Source: Clostridium chrysemydis (lineage in GTDB: Bacteria; Bacillota; Clostridia; Clostridiales; Clostridiaceae). Taken from it: a stretch of DNA of 38,390 nucleotides. Shown in pieces: positions 1 to 8,041 of this stretch (position 1 is its first letter; each line of letters opens with the position of its first letter). Where the stretch lies: assembly GCF_015234215.1 (NCBI RefSeq), contig NZ_JADEKP010000013.1, positions 1 to 38,390 of the forward strand, written 5' to 3'. The notes under the pieces were generated by a model, which had not been told where the DNA came from, made no database searches, and worked only from the letters and a program-made list of their open reading frames with translations. The position numbers and the translations under genes were made by a program.

Positions 1-54
1 GTGTTAGGCACGCCGCCAGCGTTCGTCCTGAGCCAGGATCAAACTCTCAATAAA
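1..54 (-). rRNA. 16S ribosomal RNA, 5' end (partial)
   Basis: The reverse complement begins with the bacterial 16S 5' signature (AGAGTTTGATCCTGGCTCAG, then GACGAACGCTGGCGGCGTGC). The gene is transcribed leftward and runs out of the window after about 50 nt. The exact mature 5' end is inferred from typical clostridial 16S genes, which start near TTTATTGAGAG. A promoter and leader lie directly upstream, so this is the head of an rrn operon. Confidence 0.97.
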
Positions 55-120
55 AAGTTTAATCTGTACTCTTAAAACTTAAATTCGTAAAAAGAATTGC
101 TGGTTTTGTATTATATAAAT

Positions 121-167
121 CTGTTCAATTTTCAAAGACCATTTAATCTCCGTCGCACTCAAGCGAC
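121..167 (-). promoter_or_regulatory. rrn leader with boxA-like element
   Basis: On the minus strand the leader contains a GTCGC/GCGAC hairpin (about 151-166) and then a TCTTTGAAAATTGAAC segment, which resembles the boxA antitermination sequence of Firmicute rRNA leaders. It lies between the rrn promoter and the 16S 5' end. The boxA role is inferred from family knowledge. Confidence 0.6.
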
Positions 168-173
168 TTGCTT

Positions 174-202
174 ATCTTAACACTTAAGTTTTAAGTTGTC
201 AA
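174..202 (-). promoter_or_regulatory. rrn operon promoter (sigma-A type)
   Basis: The minus strand has TTGACA (197-202), a 17-nt spacer, then TAAGAT (174-179). The sequence just upstream is extremely A+T rich and could serve as an UP element. The site sits about 120 nt before the 16S 5' end. The rest of 55-491 holds only this leader, the ung promoter and AT-rich filler; I see no gene there. Confidence 0.75.
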
Positions 203-448
203 CACTTTTTAATTAAAATGTTTTTAACCTTCAAACTTAGCGTATCGCTTGTTTGCGTTTTGCATCAGCGACAGGATTTATTATATAATTTTCGATAAAA
301 TATGACTCGTATAAATATAGTATTTTCCTAAATTATATTTAATATACTCTTAAATTTATTAAATAACTCATTTTTATGTATATTGATACTCTAGGTTGTG
401 TTTTCATATTTTTATAGAAAATTTAGAAGATTCTGAACGAAAATATTG

Positions 449-457
449 TGTTATAAT
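449..457 (+). promoter_or_regulatory. extended -10 promoter for ung
   Basis: TGTTATAAT is a perfect TATAAT box with the TGn extension, 35 nt before the ung start. There is no good -35 hexamer at 16-18 nt, which is common for extended -10 promoters. AAGGAGG (477-483) follows as the ribosome binding site. Confidence 0.65.
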
Positions 458-491
458 TGCTTAAAAGACAGATTTAAGGAGGCTTAACTAA

Positions 492-1169
492 ATGAAAGAG
501 ATACTTAAAAATGATTGGCAAGATTTATTAAAAGATGAATTTCAAAAAGATTACTATAAAAAGATACGATCTTTTTTAATTGATGCTTATAAAAATAAAA
601 CGATATATCCAAATATGTATGATATTTTTAATGCCCTTCATTATACTAGCTATAAAGATACTAAAGTTGTAATCCTAGGTCAGGACCCGTACCACGGACC
701 AAACCAAGCCCACGGATTAAGTTTTTCAGTAAATGTAGGAGTTAAAACTCCACCTTCACTTAGAAATATATATAAAGAATTAAATACTGATTTAGGATGC
801 TATATCCCAAATAACGGTTATCTAAAAAAATGGGCTGATCAAGGTGTTCTTCTTTTAAATACAACACTAACTGTAGAAGCACATAGCGCAGCATCCCATA
901 AAAACTTAGGCTGGTCTTTATTTACTGATGAAATAATAAAACTTCTAAATAAAAAGGAAACTCCAATCGTATTTATTTTATGGGGAGCTCATGCAATAAA
1001 GAAAAAGGAACTTATAACAAACAAAAACCATTTTATTATTCAATCAGTTCATCCGAGTCCTTTGTCTGCTTCTAGAGGATTTTTTGGTTCTAAACCCTTT
1101 TCTAAAGCTAACGAATTTTTAAAAAGCACTAACCAAAAAGAAATTGATTGGCAAATAGAAAATATCTAA
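492..1169 (+). CDS. ung: uracil-DNA glycosylase (family 1)
   Basis: Removes uracil from DNA, the first step of base excision repair; cytosolic. The 225-residue length is normal for family 1 UDG. Visible motifs are the water-activating loop GQDPYHG (63-69, catalytic Asp65), the LLNTTLTVE strand (120-129), and the C-terminal [14 protein letters not shown] loop with catalytic His187. The start follows a strong AAGGAGG at 8-nt spacing. It stands alone, divergent from the rrn promoter, and is closed by a strong hairpin terminator. Nothing is unusual in the catalytic residues. Confidence 0.98.
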   Translation: MKEILKNDWQDLLKDEFQKDYYKKIRSFLIDAYKNKTIYPNMYDIFNALHYTSYKDTKVVILGQDPYHGPNQAHGLSFSVNVGVKTPPSLRNIYKELNTDLGCYIPNNGYLKKWADQGVLLLNTTLTVEAHSAASHKNLGWSLFTDEIIKLLNKKETPIVFILWGAHAIKKKELITNKNHFIIQSVHPSPLSASRGFFGSKPFSKANEFLKSTNQKEIDWQIENI

Positions 1170-1171
1170 AT

Positions 1172-1214
1172 AAAAATAAGCCATCTATTAGTTTTAATAG
1201 ATGGCTTATTTTTA
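1172..1214. terminator. bidirectional terminator, ung / small membrane protein
   Basis: Near-perfect inverted repeat (AAGCCATCTATTA paired with TAATAGATGGCTT) flanked by A and T runs. It follows ung on the plus strand and the small convergent gene on the minus strand, so it probably ends both. Confidence 0.9.
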
Positions 1215-1412
1215 TAAATTATCTTTTACGATTTCTATCATATCATTATATTGTTCTTCTGTTATTAATTCATATCTTTTCAAAATATCTAAAGTTTCTT
1301 TATCATATAATACATCTTTTTCTAAATATTTATCTATGTTTTTGCGATTTATATTTGCTCCAACTATAACTGCTATTACTATCATAATAAACGCTATTGA
1401 TATGAACTCCAT
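1212..1412 (-). CDS. small membrane protein, unknown function
   Basis: 66 residues. One hydrophobic N-terminal segment (about 3-19) is followed by a charged, helical C-terminal half with a short YELITEEQYNDM stretch. The latter resembles the SHOCT-type helical hairpins found after single membrane segments in many Firmicute proteins. The start has GAGG 7 nt upstream. It converges on ung and shares its terminator. I do not recognise a family and assign no function. Confidence 0.6.
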   Translation of the reverse strand: MEFISIAFIMIVIAVIVGANINRKNIDKYLEKDVLYDKETLDILKRYELITEEQYNDMIEIVKDNL

Positions 1413-1450
1413 TTTCTAACCTCAATTTAGATTTTTCTAATTTTATTATA

Positions 1451-1666
1451 TTAATCTAAATTTGAATTGTGAATTCTTTTTTTATCGTGTTTTTTAACCA
1501 TATTATAAATTGTTGATACTATTATTCCTGATACTCCACCTAATGCGAAATAAAAGGTAACATTCCCTCTAACCACTCCAACTAAAGTTCCTAAAGCTAC
1601 CCCTACAATAATCCCTTTACATATCCTATCGTATTCTTCATCCGTCATTCTAAGTTTTTCTCCCAT
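1451..1666 (-). CDS. small glycine-rich membrane protein, unknown function
   Basis: About 71 residues from the chosen ATG. A short acidic N-terminus (MTDEEYDR) is followed by two hydrophobic, glycine-rich segments and a basic tail (KKHDKKR), which suggests a two-pass membrane protein. Start choice is uncertain: the ATG at 1666 has AGGAG 11 nt upstream, the ATG at 1648 has GGGAG 11 nt upstream, and an ATG at 1696 has only AAGG two bases away. It lies just upstream of another small membrane protein gene on the same strand and the two may be cotranscribed. No family recognised. Confidence 0.5.
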   Translation of the reverse strand: MGEKLRMTDEEYDRICKGIIVGVALGTLVGVVRGNVTFYFALGGVSGIIVSTIYNMVKKHDKKRIHNSNLD

Positions 1667-1825
1667 AACAACACCAACTCCTAATATTATTCTCATAACC
1701 TTATACTATTATTGTAACTGTTAAATCTTAATACTTCCTTAAGCAAATCTTAAAGCTTGATTATTAAAGTGTTTAAAATTCATTAAGTTATCTTTGTCCT
1801 AATTTTAACAGTTTTTCTTTATCTT

Positions 1826-1851
1826 GTAAAGAGTTATTTTATAACTCTTTT
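1826..1851. terminator. hairpin in the gap between cutC and the small membrane protein
   Basis: AAAGAGTTA and TAACTCTTT are paired around a TTTTA loop. It could be a weak terminator or a backup for cutC readthrough. The T-tract after it is short on both strands. Otherwise 1697-1900 is AT-rich with no gene visible. Confidence 0.35.
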
Positions 1852-1902
1852 GTTAATTTCCATTATTATATTATGTACTTATTTATATGTTTTATTCATA
1901 AA

Positions 1903-1943
1903 AATAGAGAGCTACATAAAATAATTTATATAACTCTCTTATA
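1903..1943 (-). terminator. cutC terminator
   Basis: Inverted repeat with AGAGAG/CTCTCT ends directly after the cutC stop. On the minus strand the stem is followed by a T-rich tract (TATTTTTATG). Confidence 0.75.
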
Positions 1944-1952
1944 TTTATACTT

Positions 1953-2561
1953 TTATACGATTTTTGTTCCATGAACCTCTATACAGTTAGTCTTACTTAT
2001 TACATATTCAAAATTATCTTTATTAACACCACCACCAGGCATTAATATTATCCTGTCATCTGCATATTCTATAAGTTCCTTTATTGTAGCTAGATTTTCT
2101 AAGGCACTATTCTCTCCGCCTTTTGTAAGTATTCTATCAACGCCTAAACTTACTAAAATATCTATAGCTTCTTTTTTATTCTTTATTTCATCAAAAGCCA
2201 TATGAAAAGTTGCATTTAATCCTTTTGCCTCTTCTAAAAGTCTTTTACTGTTTTTGATATCTATTTTCCCATTCTCGTCTAATATCCCAAATACTATTCC
2301 ATTTACCCCAATCTCTTTACACACCTTTATATCTTCTAACATTATCTCAATCTCATCTTCATTATATGTAAAGTTTCCACCTCTAGGTCTTATTATAACG
2401 TTTATTGGAATATTTATGTTTTCTTTTGCCTTTTTTATTGTTCCTATACTTGGAGTAGTTCCCCCTTCTAATAAATTATCACAAAGCTCTATTCTATTAG
2501 CACCCTTTAAGAAACCTTCTTTTGCTTCTAAATAATTTCCCACACAACATTCTTTTATCAA
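1953..2561 (-). CDS. cutC: CutC family protein (copper homeostasis / TIM barrel)
   Basis: Homologous over its whole length to the CutC family. This is a cytosolic TIM-barrel protein first linked to copper tolerance; its biochemical role remains unsettled. Recognisable pieces are the N-terminal strand KECCVGN, ANRIELCDNLLEGGTTPS, the IRPRGGNFTY loop, HMAFDE, ILTKGG and the MPGGGV loop near the C-terminus. The longest frame starts at GTG 2570, but that codon touches the GGAGG. I prefer TTG at 2561, 9 nt after GGAGG, giving 202 residues and an N-terminus MIKECCVGN like other members. Monocistronic between two terminators. Confidence 0.9.
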   Translation of the reverse strand: MIKECCVGNYLEAKEGFLKGANRIELCDNLLEGGTTPSIGTIKKAKENINIPINVIIRPRGGNFTYNEDEIEIMLEDIKVCKEIGVNGIVFGILDENGKIDIKNSKRLLEEAKGLNATFHMAFDEIKNKKEAIDILVSLGVDRILTKGGENSALENLATIKELIEYADDRIILMPGGGVNKDNFEYVISKTNCIEVHGTKIV

Positions 2562-2640
2562 TGTAATCACCCTCCATTACTTTTTAACTTTATTTTATCC
2601 CCTCTCTTTAAATTTGTCTTTAGTTTTTATAAATTTATTT

Positions 2641-2667
2641 AAAAGAAAAAGTGGCAAGCGCCACTTT
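2641..2667 (-). terminator. second terminator after tRNA-Phe
   Basis: AAAGTGGC-GCTT-GCCACTTT followed on the minus strand by TTCTTTT. It lies about 40 nt beyond the first tRNA-Phe terminator, so the 5S-tRNA unit appears to have tandem terminators. Confidence 0.75.
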
Positions 2668-2700
2668 AATAAATTATTTCATTCTATACTTTTATACGTA

Positions 2701-2730
2701 AAAAAAGCACTAACCAAAGTTAGTGCTTTT
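2701..2730 (-). terminator. first terminator of the 5S-tRNA-Phe unit
   Basis: AAAAAGCACTAAC and GTTAGTGCTTTTT are perfectly paired around a 4-nt loop and begin immediately at the encoded CCA end of the tRNA. Confidence 0.9.
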
Positions 2731-2806
<76 letters not shown>

Positions 2807-2811
2807 AGATG

Positions 2812-2929
2812 ACCTAGCAACGTCCTACTCTCCCACACAGTCTCCCGTGCAGTACCATCGGCGCTGTAGAGCTTAACTTTCCTGTTCGGAATGGGAAGGA
2901 GTGTTTCCTCTACGCCATCATCACTAGAT
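2812..2929 (-). rRNA. 5S ribosomal RNA (not linked to 16S/23S here)
   Basis: The reverse complement carries the conserved 5S core (CCCATTCCGAACAGGAAGT-like loop B/C region and GGGAGAGTAGGACG-like helix IV). The terminal helix is intact: ATCTAGTGAT (2929-2920) pairs with GTTGCTAGGT at the other end, about 118 nt in all. The gene upstream is a flavodoxin-like protein, not 23S rRNA, so this 5S is detached from a full operon. A consensus promoter sits directly upstream. Confidence 0.95.
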
Positions 2930-2938
2930 TACTTAATC

Positions 2939-2967
2939 AGTATACATAATTTGAGCTTATTTGTCAA
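2939..2967 (-). promoter_or_regulatory. consensus promoter for 5S-tRNA-Phe
   Basis: On the minus strand, TTGACA (2962-2967), a 17-nt spacer and TATACT (2939-2944). The expected transcription start (about 2932) is within a few bases of the mature 5S 5' end, so the primary transcript would need almost no 5' trimming. Confidence 0.85.
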
Positions 2968-2978
2968 ATAGTTTCTAA

Positions 2979-3512
2979 TTATTTTTTAATATAATCTAAT
3001 ATAGGCTTTATACTTCCTTTGTCTGTAAAATCTACAACCTTTCCATATGTCTCTAAGAACTCATTATTTTCAGGAGTTAATTCTTCCTTTTTACTAATTG
3101 ATTTCTTAAGCATATACATCATAGTTTTATGAATTACAGATAGCTTTTTATAATCTATTCCTCCTCTTAAGTTAAATATTTTAATATTATCTTTCATATC
3201 ATCATTAAATGTTCTTACTGTATTTCTTAAAATAGCTTCTTTATTTTCTAAAACGTTTGGATCTGCAAGTCCACAAGTAAATACAATTAACTTTTTACCT
3301 TTTAACATGTTGTAATTTTTAGTGATAAAATCTAATCCACTTGTTCCACCTGCATATAAACCTCCACCATATACTATTACATCATAATCTAAAAAAGTAT
3401 CAGCTTTAAGATTATTGTTTTCAAATAAGTCTGCATTTAGTTCCTCACTTATCCATTTCGCATATATTTTTGTAGTTCCATATTTAGATTTATAAATTAC
3501 AGCTATCTTCAT
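2979..3512 (-). CDS. flavodoxin-like protein (HemG-type flavodoxin domain)
   Basis: 177 residues with a flavodoxin fold. The N-terminal strand and phosphate loop IYKSKYGTTKIYA (6-18) would bind the FMN phosphate. A second loop YGGGLYAGGTSG (48-59) would stack on the flavin, followed by KKLIVFTCGLADP. This arrangement is typical of short flavodoxin-domain proteins annotated as flavodoxin or protoporphyrinogen oxidase-like; heme synthesis is not implied by anything nearby. It is the last gene of a four-gene minus-strand run and ends just before the promoter of the 5S-tRNA unit. The electron-transfer partner is unknown. Confidence 0.85.
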   Translation of the reverse strand: MKIAVIYKSKYGTTKIYAKWISEELNADLFENNNLKADTFLDYDVIVYGGGLYAGGTSGLDFITKNYNMLKGKKLIVFTCGLADPNVLENKEAILRNTVRTFNDDMKDNIKIFNLRGGIDYKKLSVIHKTMMYMLKKSISKKEELTPENNEFLETYGKVVDFTDKGSIKPILDYIKK

Positions 3513-3530
3513 ATCCCCACTCCTTAAAAT

Positions 3531-3983
3531 TTATTCTAAGATTATAGCCATCTCCCTATTTAATGGACTAAACCCTAAATCCCTATATAATTCATATCCA
3601 TCATCAGTATATTCTAGTTGCACTTTAACAACACCTATTTCTTTTGCATCTTTTAATATATTTCTAACTATTTCTTTTGCAAAACCTTTTCTTCTATACT
3701 CTTTTACTGTATATACGTTTAAAAGTGTAGCCATTTTTCCTGAAATACAAGCCGCTGTAGGTATTCTTTCGTATATAGTAAGTATTGCAGATGCTACTAT
3801 TTTATTATTTATAAGCCCTATATATATTACTAAAGTATCATCTTCTATATGTTTTTCTAAATAATCTTTTAAAGCTACTCTAAGTTCATCTTCATTATCC
3901 ATATCTCTTATTAGAGATAAAAATTCTATTCTATTTTCTATTAATGATTCTATATCTTTTCTTTTTGCCTTTCTTATTTCCAT
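3531..3983 (-). CDS. GNAT family N-acetyltransferase
   Basis: 150 residues. The GNAT acetyl-CoA site is visible as motif A: VYTVKEYRRKGFAKEIVRNI around 90-109, with the R/K-x-G-F/x-A turn that holds the pyrophosphate. A C-terminal beta-bulge strand and the YELYRDLGFSP motif (130-140) follow. It transfers an acetyl group from acetyl-CoA to an unidentified amine. The start has GAGG 7 nt upstream and lies 3 nt after the stop of the P-loop gene, implying translational coupling. Substrate cannot be inferred. Confidence 0.85.
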   Translation of the reverse strand: MEIRKAKRKDIESLIENRIEFLSLIRDMDNEDELRVALKDYLEKHIEDDTLVIYIGLINNKIVASAILTIYERIPTAACISGKMATLLNVYTVKEYRRKGFAKEIVRNILKDAKEIGVVKVQLEYTDDGYELYRDLGFSPLNREMAIILE

Positions 3984-3986
3984 ACC

Positions 3987-4502
3987 CTAACCTCTTTTTA
4001 ATTTATTTAGTAGTTCTTCTCCTTCTTTTCTTGAAGAAACTATGTATATATCTTTACCCTTTGATTCTTTTATCATCTTCAAATATTCTATTCTATAGTT
4101 TTTATTAAAATTCCAAATCCAACTTAAAAACTCTATATCAATTTTTTCTATACATCCCTTTCCCATATCAGACCTTGTTTTACCGTAATTAGTTATAAAT
4201 CTTTTTAAAGCTCCTCTAATGCAAACTCTTCTTTTATAATCTAAATAAATTACAGCGTCGCATCTTTCTAACCTCTTAGGAATAGTTCTTCCAAAGTTTC
4301 CATCTATTATCCAAGATTCTTTACTCATTTCAAAATCAAGTCTATTATCGAATTCTTCTAAACTTACAGGGACCCAATTTTCATTCCAATATAGTTTATC
4401 TAAATGTATAACTCTAATATTTAATATTTCTCCAAGCTTTTTAGCTAGGGTACTTTTACCACTCCCACTGCAGCCAAGTACTATTATTTTCTTATATTCC
4501 AT
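3987..4502 (-). CDS. P-loop kinase-like protein (topology modulation / FlaR-like)
   Basis: 171 residues. Walker A is GCSGSGKST (10-18), then HLDKLYW and EESWIIDGNFGRTIPKRL, an arginine-rich CDAVIYLDYKRRVCIRG segment and an adenylate-kinase-like lid. This matches the small AAA/adenylate-kinase-related family annotated as topology modulation protein (FlaR); the phosphoryl acceptor is unknown. The longest frame starts at GTG 4511, but the AGGTG there serves better as the binding site for the ATG at 4502. It sits between two GNAT genes in one run, which hints at small-molecule modification, but I assign no pathway. Confidence 0.8.
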   Translation of the reverse strand: MEYKKIIVLGCSGSGKSTLAKKLGEILNIRVIHLDKLYWNENWVPVSLEEFDNRLDFEMSKESWIIDGNFGRTIPKRLERCDAVIYLDYKRRVCIRGALKRFITNYGKTRSDMGKGCIEKIDIEFLSWIWNFNKNYRIEYLKMIKESKGKDIYIVSSRKEGEELLNKLKRG

Positions 4503-4519
4503 AATTTTCACCTGATAAT

Positions 4520-4954
4520 TTATTTTTCTTTACTCATAAATATAAGATGTTCTAAAGTTTTATATCCTCTTCTATTATAGAAACCTTCTGCTTTATCGTG
4601 TCTTTTTGTCATTAAAACAATCTCTTTTACTCCACGTTCTTTAAGCTTTTCTTCAAATTCTTCTAAAAGCTTACTTCCAACATTGTTACCGTGAATAGAC
4701 TTTCTAACGCAAAACTCTTTTATATTAAACATTATTCCATCATAGTACTGTTCTTCGTGTCCTAATATAAAAGCTACTATCTCGTTATCCTTTATAAGCT
4801 TTAGTCCATAAAAGCCACTGTCGTCTAACATATTTTTAAGTCTTTTACTTGCAGTTTCATAAGTCCAATTATCATTCCAAGGCTCTCCATTAAAAGCCTC
4901 TATATAAATATCTACTAATTCATTTAAATCTTCTCTTTTTATTTCCTTAAACAT
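4520..4954 (-). CDS. GNAT family N-acetyltransferase
   Basis: 144 residues with a complete GNAT fold: N-terminal IKREDLNELVDIYIEAFNGEPWND, central strands, motif A at FCVRKSIHGNNVGSKLLEEF (81-100) with the H-G-N-N-V-G-S acetyl-CoA loop, and KAEGFYNRRGYKTLE (121-135) near the end. The EPWN segment is common in acetyltransferases related to aminoglycoside 6'-N-acetyltransferases, but that is not evidence of resistance. First gene of the four-gene run, with AGGAGA upstream. Acceptor substrate unknown. Confidence 0.85.
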   Translation of the reverse strand: MFKEIKREDLNELVDIYIEAFNGEPWNDNWTYETASKRLKNMLDDSGFYGLKLIKDNEIVAFILGHEEQYYDGIMFNIKEFCVRKSIHGNNVGSKLLEEFEEKLKERGVKEIVLMTKRHDKAEGFYNRRGYKTLEHLIFMSKEK

Positions 4955-5109
4955 TTATAACTATCTCCTAATACTTTATTCCATAAAATTTATTATACCA
5001 CACATCTAGTAATCATTTACATTTAGCTAAATATGTTTTCTCCCTCTGTTTGATTTATAATTTCTTTATGTCATAATTAAATAATAAATTAAAATACGGA
5101 GATGATATT

Positions 5110-5847
5110 ATGGATAATAAAATAAAAGAATTATCTGAGATTATAAAAAATAGTAATAATATTGTATTCTTTGGTGGCGCTGGAGTTTCTACTGCAAGTG
5201 GAATACCTGACTTTAGAAGTGCTAATGGTCTTTTTAACGAAAAGCTTAACATGACTATTTCACCTGAGCAGTTAGTGTCTCATAGCTTTTATTTAAAATA
5301 CCCAAAAGAATTTTTTAACTTTTATAGAGCTAAACTTATTTATGAAGATGCTAAACCTAATGATTGTCATATAGCTTTAGCAAAGCTTGAGAAAATAAAT
5401 AAAGTTAAGGCTATAGTTACTCAAAATATCGACGGGCTTCATCAAGCTGCAGGAAGTAAAAATGTTTTTGAACTTCACGGCTCTGTCCTTAGAAATTACT
5501 GCACTAAATGTAATGCCTTTTATGATGTTAACTTTATACTTAATTCAAATGACATTCCTCTTTGCACTAAATGCGGCAGTATAGTTAAACCTGATGTAGT
5601 TTTATATGAAGAAGCTTTAGATGATGATGTTATTAAAGGTGCAGTTACTGCAATTTCAAAGGCAGATACTTTAATAATCGGAGGGACTTCACTTGTTGTT
5701 TATCCAGCAGCTAGTCTTATAAATTACTTTAGAGGTAAAAACCTTGTTTTAATTAACAAAAGTACAACTTCTGCTGATTCTAATGCAGATTTAATTATTA
5801 ATGATGATATATCAAAAGTCTTTAAAGAAGTTATGAGTCTTTTATAA
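5110..5847 (+). CDS. NAD-dependent protein deacylase, Sir2 family
   Basis: Removes acyl groups from lysine using NAD; cytosolic. All sirtuin signatures are present: GAGVSTASGIPDFRS (23-37) for NAD binding, TQNIDGLHQ (104-112), catalytic His123 in the ELHGS motif, a zinc site of two CxxC pairs (C131/C134 and C152/C155), and GGTSLVVYPAASL near the C-terminus. At 245 residues it is the usual bacterial CobB size. The start has GGAG upstream. Single gene, divergent from the GNAT run and convergent with the arsenate reductase, with a shared terminator. Confidence 0.96.
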   Translation: MDNKIKELSEIIKNSNNIVFFGGAGVSTASGIPDFRSANGLFNEKLNMTISPEQLVSHSFYLKYPKEFFNFYRAKLIYEDAKPNDCHIALAKLEKINKVKAIVTQNIDGLHQAAGSKNVFELHGSVLRNYCTKCNAFYDVNFILNSNDIPLCTKCGSIVKPDVVLYEEALDDDVIKGAVTAISKADTLIIGGTSLVVYPAASLINYFRGKNLVLINKSTTSADSNADLIINDDISKVFKEVMSLL

Positions 5848-5850
5848 ATC

Positions 5851-5882
5851 AAAAAGTGGACAAACAGTTTGTCCACTTTTTA
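5851..5882. terminator. bidirectional terminator, sirtuin / arsenate reductase
   Basis: AAAAAGTGGACAAA and TTTGTCCACTTTTT, perfectly paired around 3 nt, between two convergent genes. Confidence 0.92.
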
Positions 5883-5885
5883 TAT

Positions 5886-6290
5886 TTAAATTATATTATT
5901 TTCTATTCTAAGCTTTAAATCTTTTATCTTTTCTTCAATAGATTTTATGATTAATATAAATTCCTCGTCTGATTTTCCTGTAGGGTCTTCTAAGCCCCAG
6001 TCTTCTGTATGAGTCGCTTTGACGTATGGACATACAACATTGCACCCCATCTTTATAACTATATCAACTTCTGGTATATCACTTAAAAGCTTAGACTTTT
6101 GAGTTTCATTCATATCTATATCGTATAAATCCTTAATTAATCTTACTGCATCTTTATTAATTTCAGGTTTAGTTTCAGTTCCCGCTGAATAACTTAAAAA
6201 TACATCTTCTCCATAAAGTTTGCCTAAAGCTTCAGCCATCTGAGATCTACATGAATTATGTACGCAAACAAATGCTACTTTTTTCTTCAT
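5886..6290 (-). CDS. arsC: arsenate reductase, thioredoxin-coupled (LMW-PTPase fold)
   Basis: 134 residues. It reduces arsenate to arsenite in the cytosol, using three cysteines and thioredoxin. The phosphatase loop CVHNSCRS (Cys9, Cys14, Arg15) fits C-x5-R. The resolving pair is C82 and C86 in KMGCNVVCPY, and the EDWGLEDP loop (96-102) carries the general-acid Asp. The related plasmid pI258 enzyme spaces its two redox cysteines further apart (C82 and C89); I expect the short form to be usual for clostridial members. No arsR, arsB or acr3 gene lies nearby, so this is a stand-alone copy. Confidence 0.92.
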   Translation of the reverse strand: MKKKVAFVCVHNSCRSQMAEALGKLYGEDVFLSYSAGTETKPEINKDAVRLIKDLYDIDMNETQKSKLLSDIPEVDIVIKMGCNVVCPYVKATHTEDWGLEDPTGKSDEEFILIIKSIEEKIKDLKLRIENNII

Positions 6291-6421
6291 AATTTATAAC
6301 ACACCCTTTCTTAATTTAAAGGATAAAATATAACCTATGTTTAAGTCAATTGAATTTTTTTGGTATCTTTAATGGTTTTATTAAATATATTTATACTGTG
6401 AAATAATTTAGAGGTTAGTTT

Positions 6422-6895
6422 ATGTTTACTTTTGGTTTGATATTAGTTGGATTTTTAATCTTAGGAAGTCTTTTTGTAATTTTTTCCTATGAAAATAAAT
6501 TAAAGAGATTAAAACGTGACCTTGTTATATCTAATAGTCACGTAACAAGTTTACGCTCAAAATTATCAAAAGACAGTAATTCTAATTTTAGAAGTGATGA
6601 ATCTAGTTTTTCTTCTAAAGAAAAATTAGAAATAGAATTCCTTTTACCTAAAGAACCTAGAGGCATTTTAAATGAAAATTCAAACATACTTTTAGCACCT
6701 ACTTTAAATTCTCCAATTCTTTTAAAAACTAATTTAAAGATGGAGGTAATAATTATAGATAGGGCAAATCATTTAGGGATATATTGGTATTATGTACTTT
6801 TACCTGTAGATTCAAATATAAACTCTCGTGGTTGGGTTAAGAAAACTGACTTTACCTACTTTTACTCAAACTCAAATAACATAACTAAAGCCTAA
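6422..6895 (+). CDS. membrane-anchored protein with SH3-like domain
   Basis: 157 residues. An N-terminal hydrophobic helix (about 3-22) is followed by a basic, coiled linker and a serine-rich stretch. The C-terminal domain (about 85-150) has the look of a bacterial SH3 fold: ILLAPTLNSPILLKTN, then MEVIIIDRAN, WYYVLLP and SRGWVKKTDF. Such domains usually bind cell-wall peptides or protein partners outside the membrane. The start has GAGG 7 nt upstream. Monocistronic and convergent with the CPBP protease gene. The SH3 call rests on pattern only. Confidence 0.65.
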   Translation: MFTFGLILVGFLILGSLFVIFSYENKLKRLKRDLVISNSHVTSLRSKLSKDSNSNFRSDESSFSSKEKLEIEFLLPKEPRGILNENSNILLAPTLNSPILLKTNLKMEVIIIDRANHLGIYWYYVLLPVDSNINSRGWVKKTDFTYFYSNSNNITKA

Positions 6896-6936
6896 AAAAA
6901 ATTGTCTAAAAGGGAAATCCTTTTAGACAATTTTTC
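6894..6936. terminator. bidirectional terminator
   Basis: AAATTGTCTAAAAGG pairs with CCTTTTAGACAATTT around GAAAT, flanked by A and T runs. It lies between the convergent SH3-like and CPBP genes and overlaps the 3' end of the CPBP gene. Confidence 0.92.
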
Positions 6937-7930
6937 TTATTATAAATGGAATTACTATCATTACTAATAAATAAAATACTATTGATAAAACAAAAGGCCA
7001 ATCTATTATTCTTTCTCTGCTTGTCTCTTTTCTTACCATTCTATTATCTTCTATATTTACTTTTTCATCTCTTAAAGTAAATACAGAATCCTCATCATAA
7101 ACTATTTCTTTTACTATTCCATTTCTTATATCACTAAGCTTTTGAAGCTTTCTTAAAACAAATACTGCAATTAAAGTTCCTATAGCTAACCAAAATACTC
7201 CACCTATTGCTAAAGTTATCTTTTCGTTTATAGCTAAATTTTTAAGAGATACATCTGCTGCACTATCTAAAGATGCTGGTGAAACTACTTGCATTAATTT
7301 ATTTAAAGTAATTGAAGTACCGTTTATTATAAAGTGAATTATCATAGATGAAAAAATACTTCCTGTAACTCTTACTGTATAAGCTAATATAAAACCTAAA
7401 ACTGTAGCATATACGAATTGTTGAAAGTCTAAATGAAACATTCCAAAGAAAAGTCCACTAACTAATGCTGCTTTTAATTTGCTCTTTTCGTTATATCCAG
7501 ATAATATAACTCCTCTTAAAGTGATTTCTTCTGTAATTGAAGGCATCACAGCAACTAGCAATAATAAAATTATATAAGGACTGCTATTTATCTTTGTTAT
7601 AAACTCGCCTATGTTATTTTCAAATATAAACCCACTTATAAGTCCAAAAAAGTTAGTTATAAATAAACATCCTATTCCTAATAGTATAACTAAGAAAAAA
7701 TCCTTAATCGGTAACTTTTTGAATCTAAATGTTTCTTTAACGTTGCATTTTGTAACTAATACATAAATAATTGCTGGAACTATAAATAGCATAAAATGAT
7801 TTAAAGCTAACATAAGTTTTATATCAGTTATTCCTAGAATTTTATAAATAAAACTTAAAGGTATTGGCATAAATACTTCTAATATTAAAATTATTAGAAA
7901 ATATTTATTAGCTCTTAGTACATTTCTCAT
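6923..7930 (-). CDS. CPBP family intramembrane glutamic endopeptidase
   Basis: 335 residues, with about eight hydrophobic segments. The CPBP (Rce1/Abi) catalytic motifs are in place: EE at 134-135 with R139 (MPSITEEITLRGVILSGY), the FGMFHLD motif with His166, and HFIING with His199/Asn203. These residues form the active site of membrane-embedded CAAX-type proteases. A charged cytoplasmic insertion (about 265-312) precedes a final membrane helix, an extension found in many clostridial members. Substrates of such proteins are mostly unknown; immunity to bacteriocins and protein maturation are the usual suggestions. Monocistronic, with AAAGGAG upstream. Confidence 0.88.
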   Translation of the reverse strand: MRNVLRANKYFLIILILEVFMPIPLSFIYKILGITDIKLMLALNHFMLFIVPAIIYVLVTKCNVKETFRFKKLPIKDFFLVILLGIGCLFITNFFGLISGFIFENNIGEFITKINSSPYIILLLLVAVMPSITEEITLRGVILSGYNEKSKLKAALVSGLFFGMFHLDFQQFVYATVLGFILAYTVRVTGSIFSSMIIHFIINGTSITLNKLMQVVSPASLDSAADVSLKNLAINEKITLAIGGVFWLAIGTLIAVFVLRKLQKLSDIRNGIVKEIVYDEDSVFTLRDEKVNIEDNRMVRKETSRERIIDWPFVLSIVFYLLVMIVIPFIIRKIV

Positions 7931-8041
7931 AAAAACTCCTTTTACTTTGAATATTATTTTTTAAATTGGATAAACTTTTTACTGAGGCTATTTGCTTCAT
8001 TAATTAATCGCCTCTCCCCCATTTTATTTATATACAAATAT

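Noticed and set aside
5886-6290. Short spacing of the two redox cysteines (C82, C86) in the arsenate reductase, as a possible defect.
   Set aside because: All three catalytic cysteines and the acid loop are present; I expect the short spacing to be usual in clostridial members.
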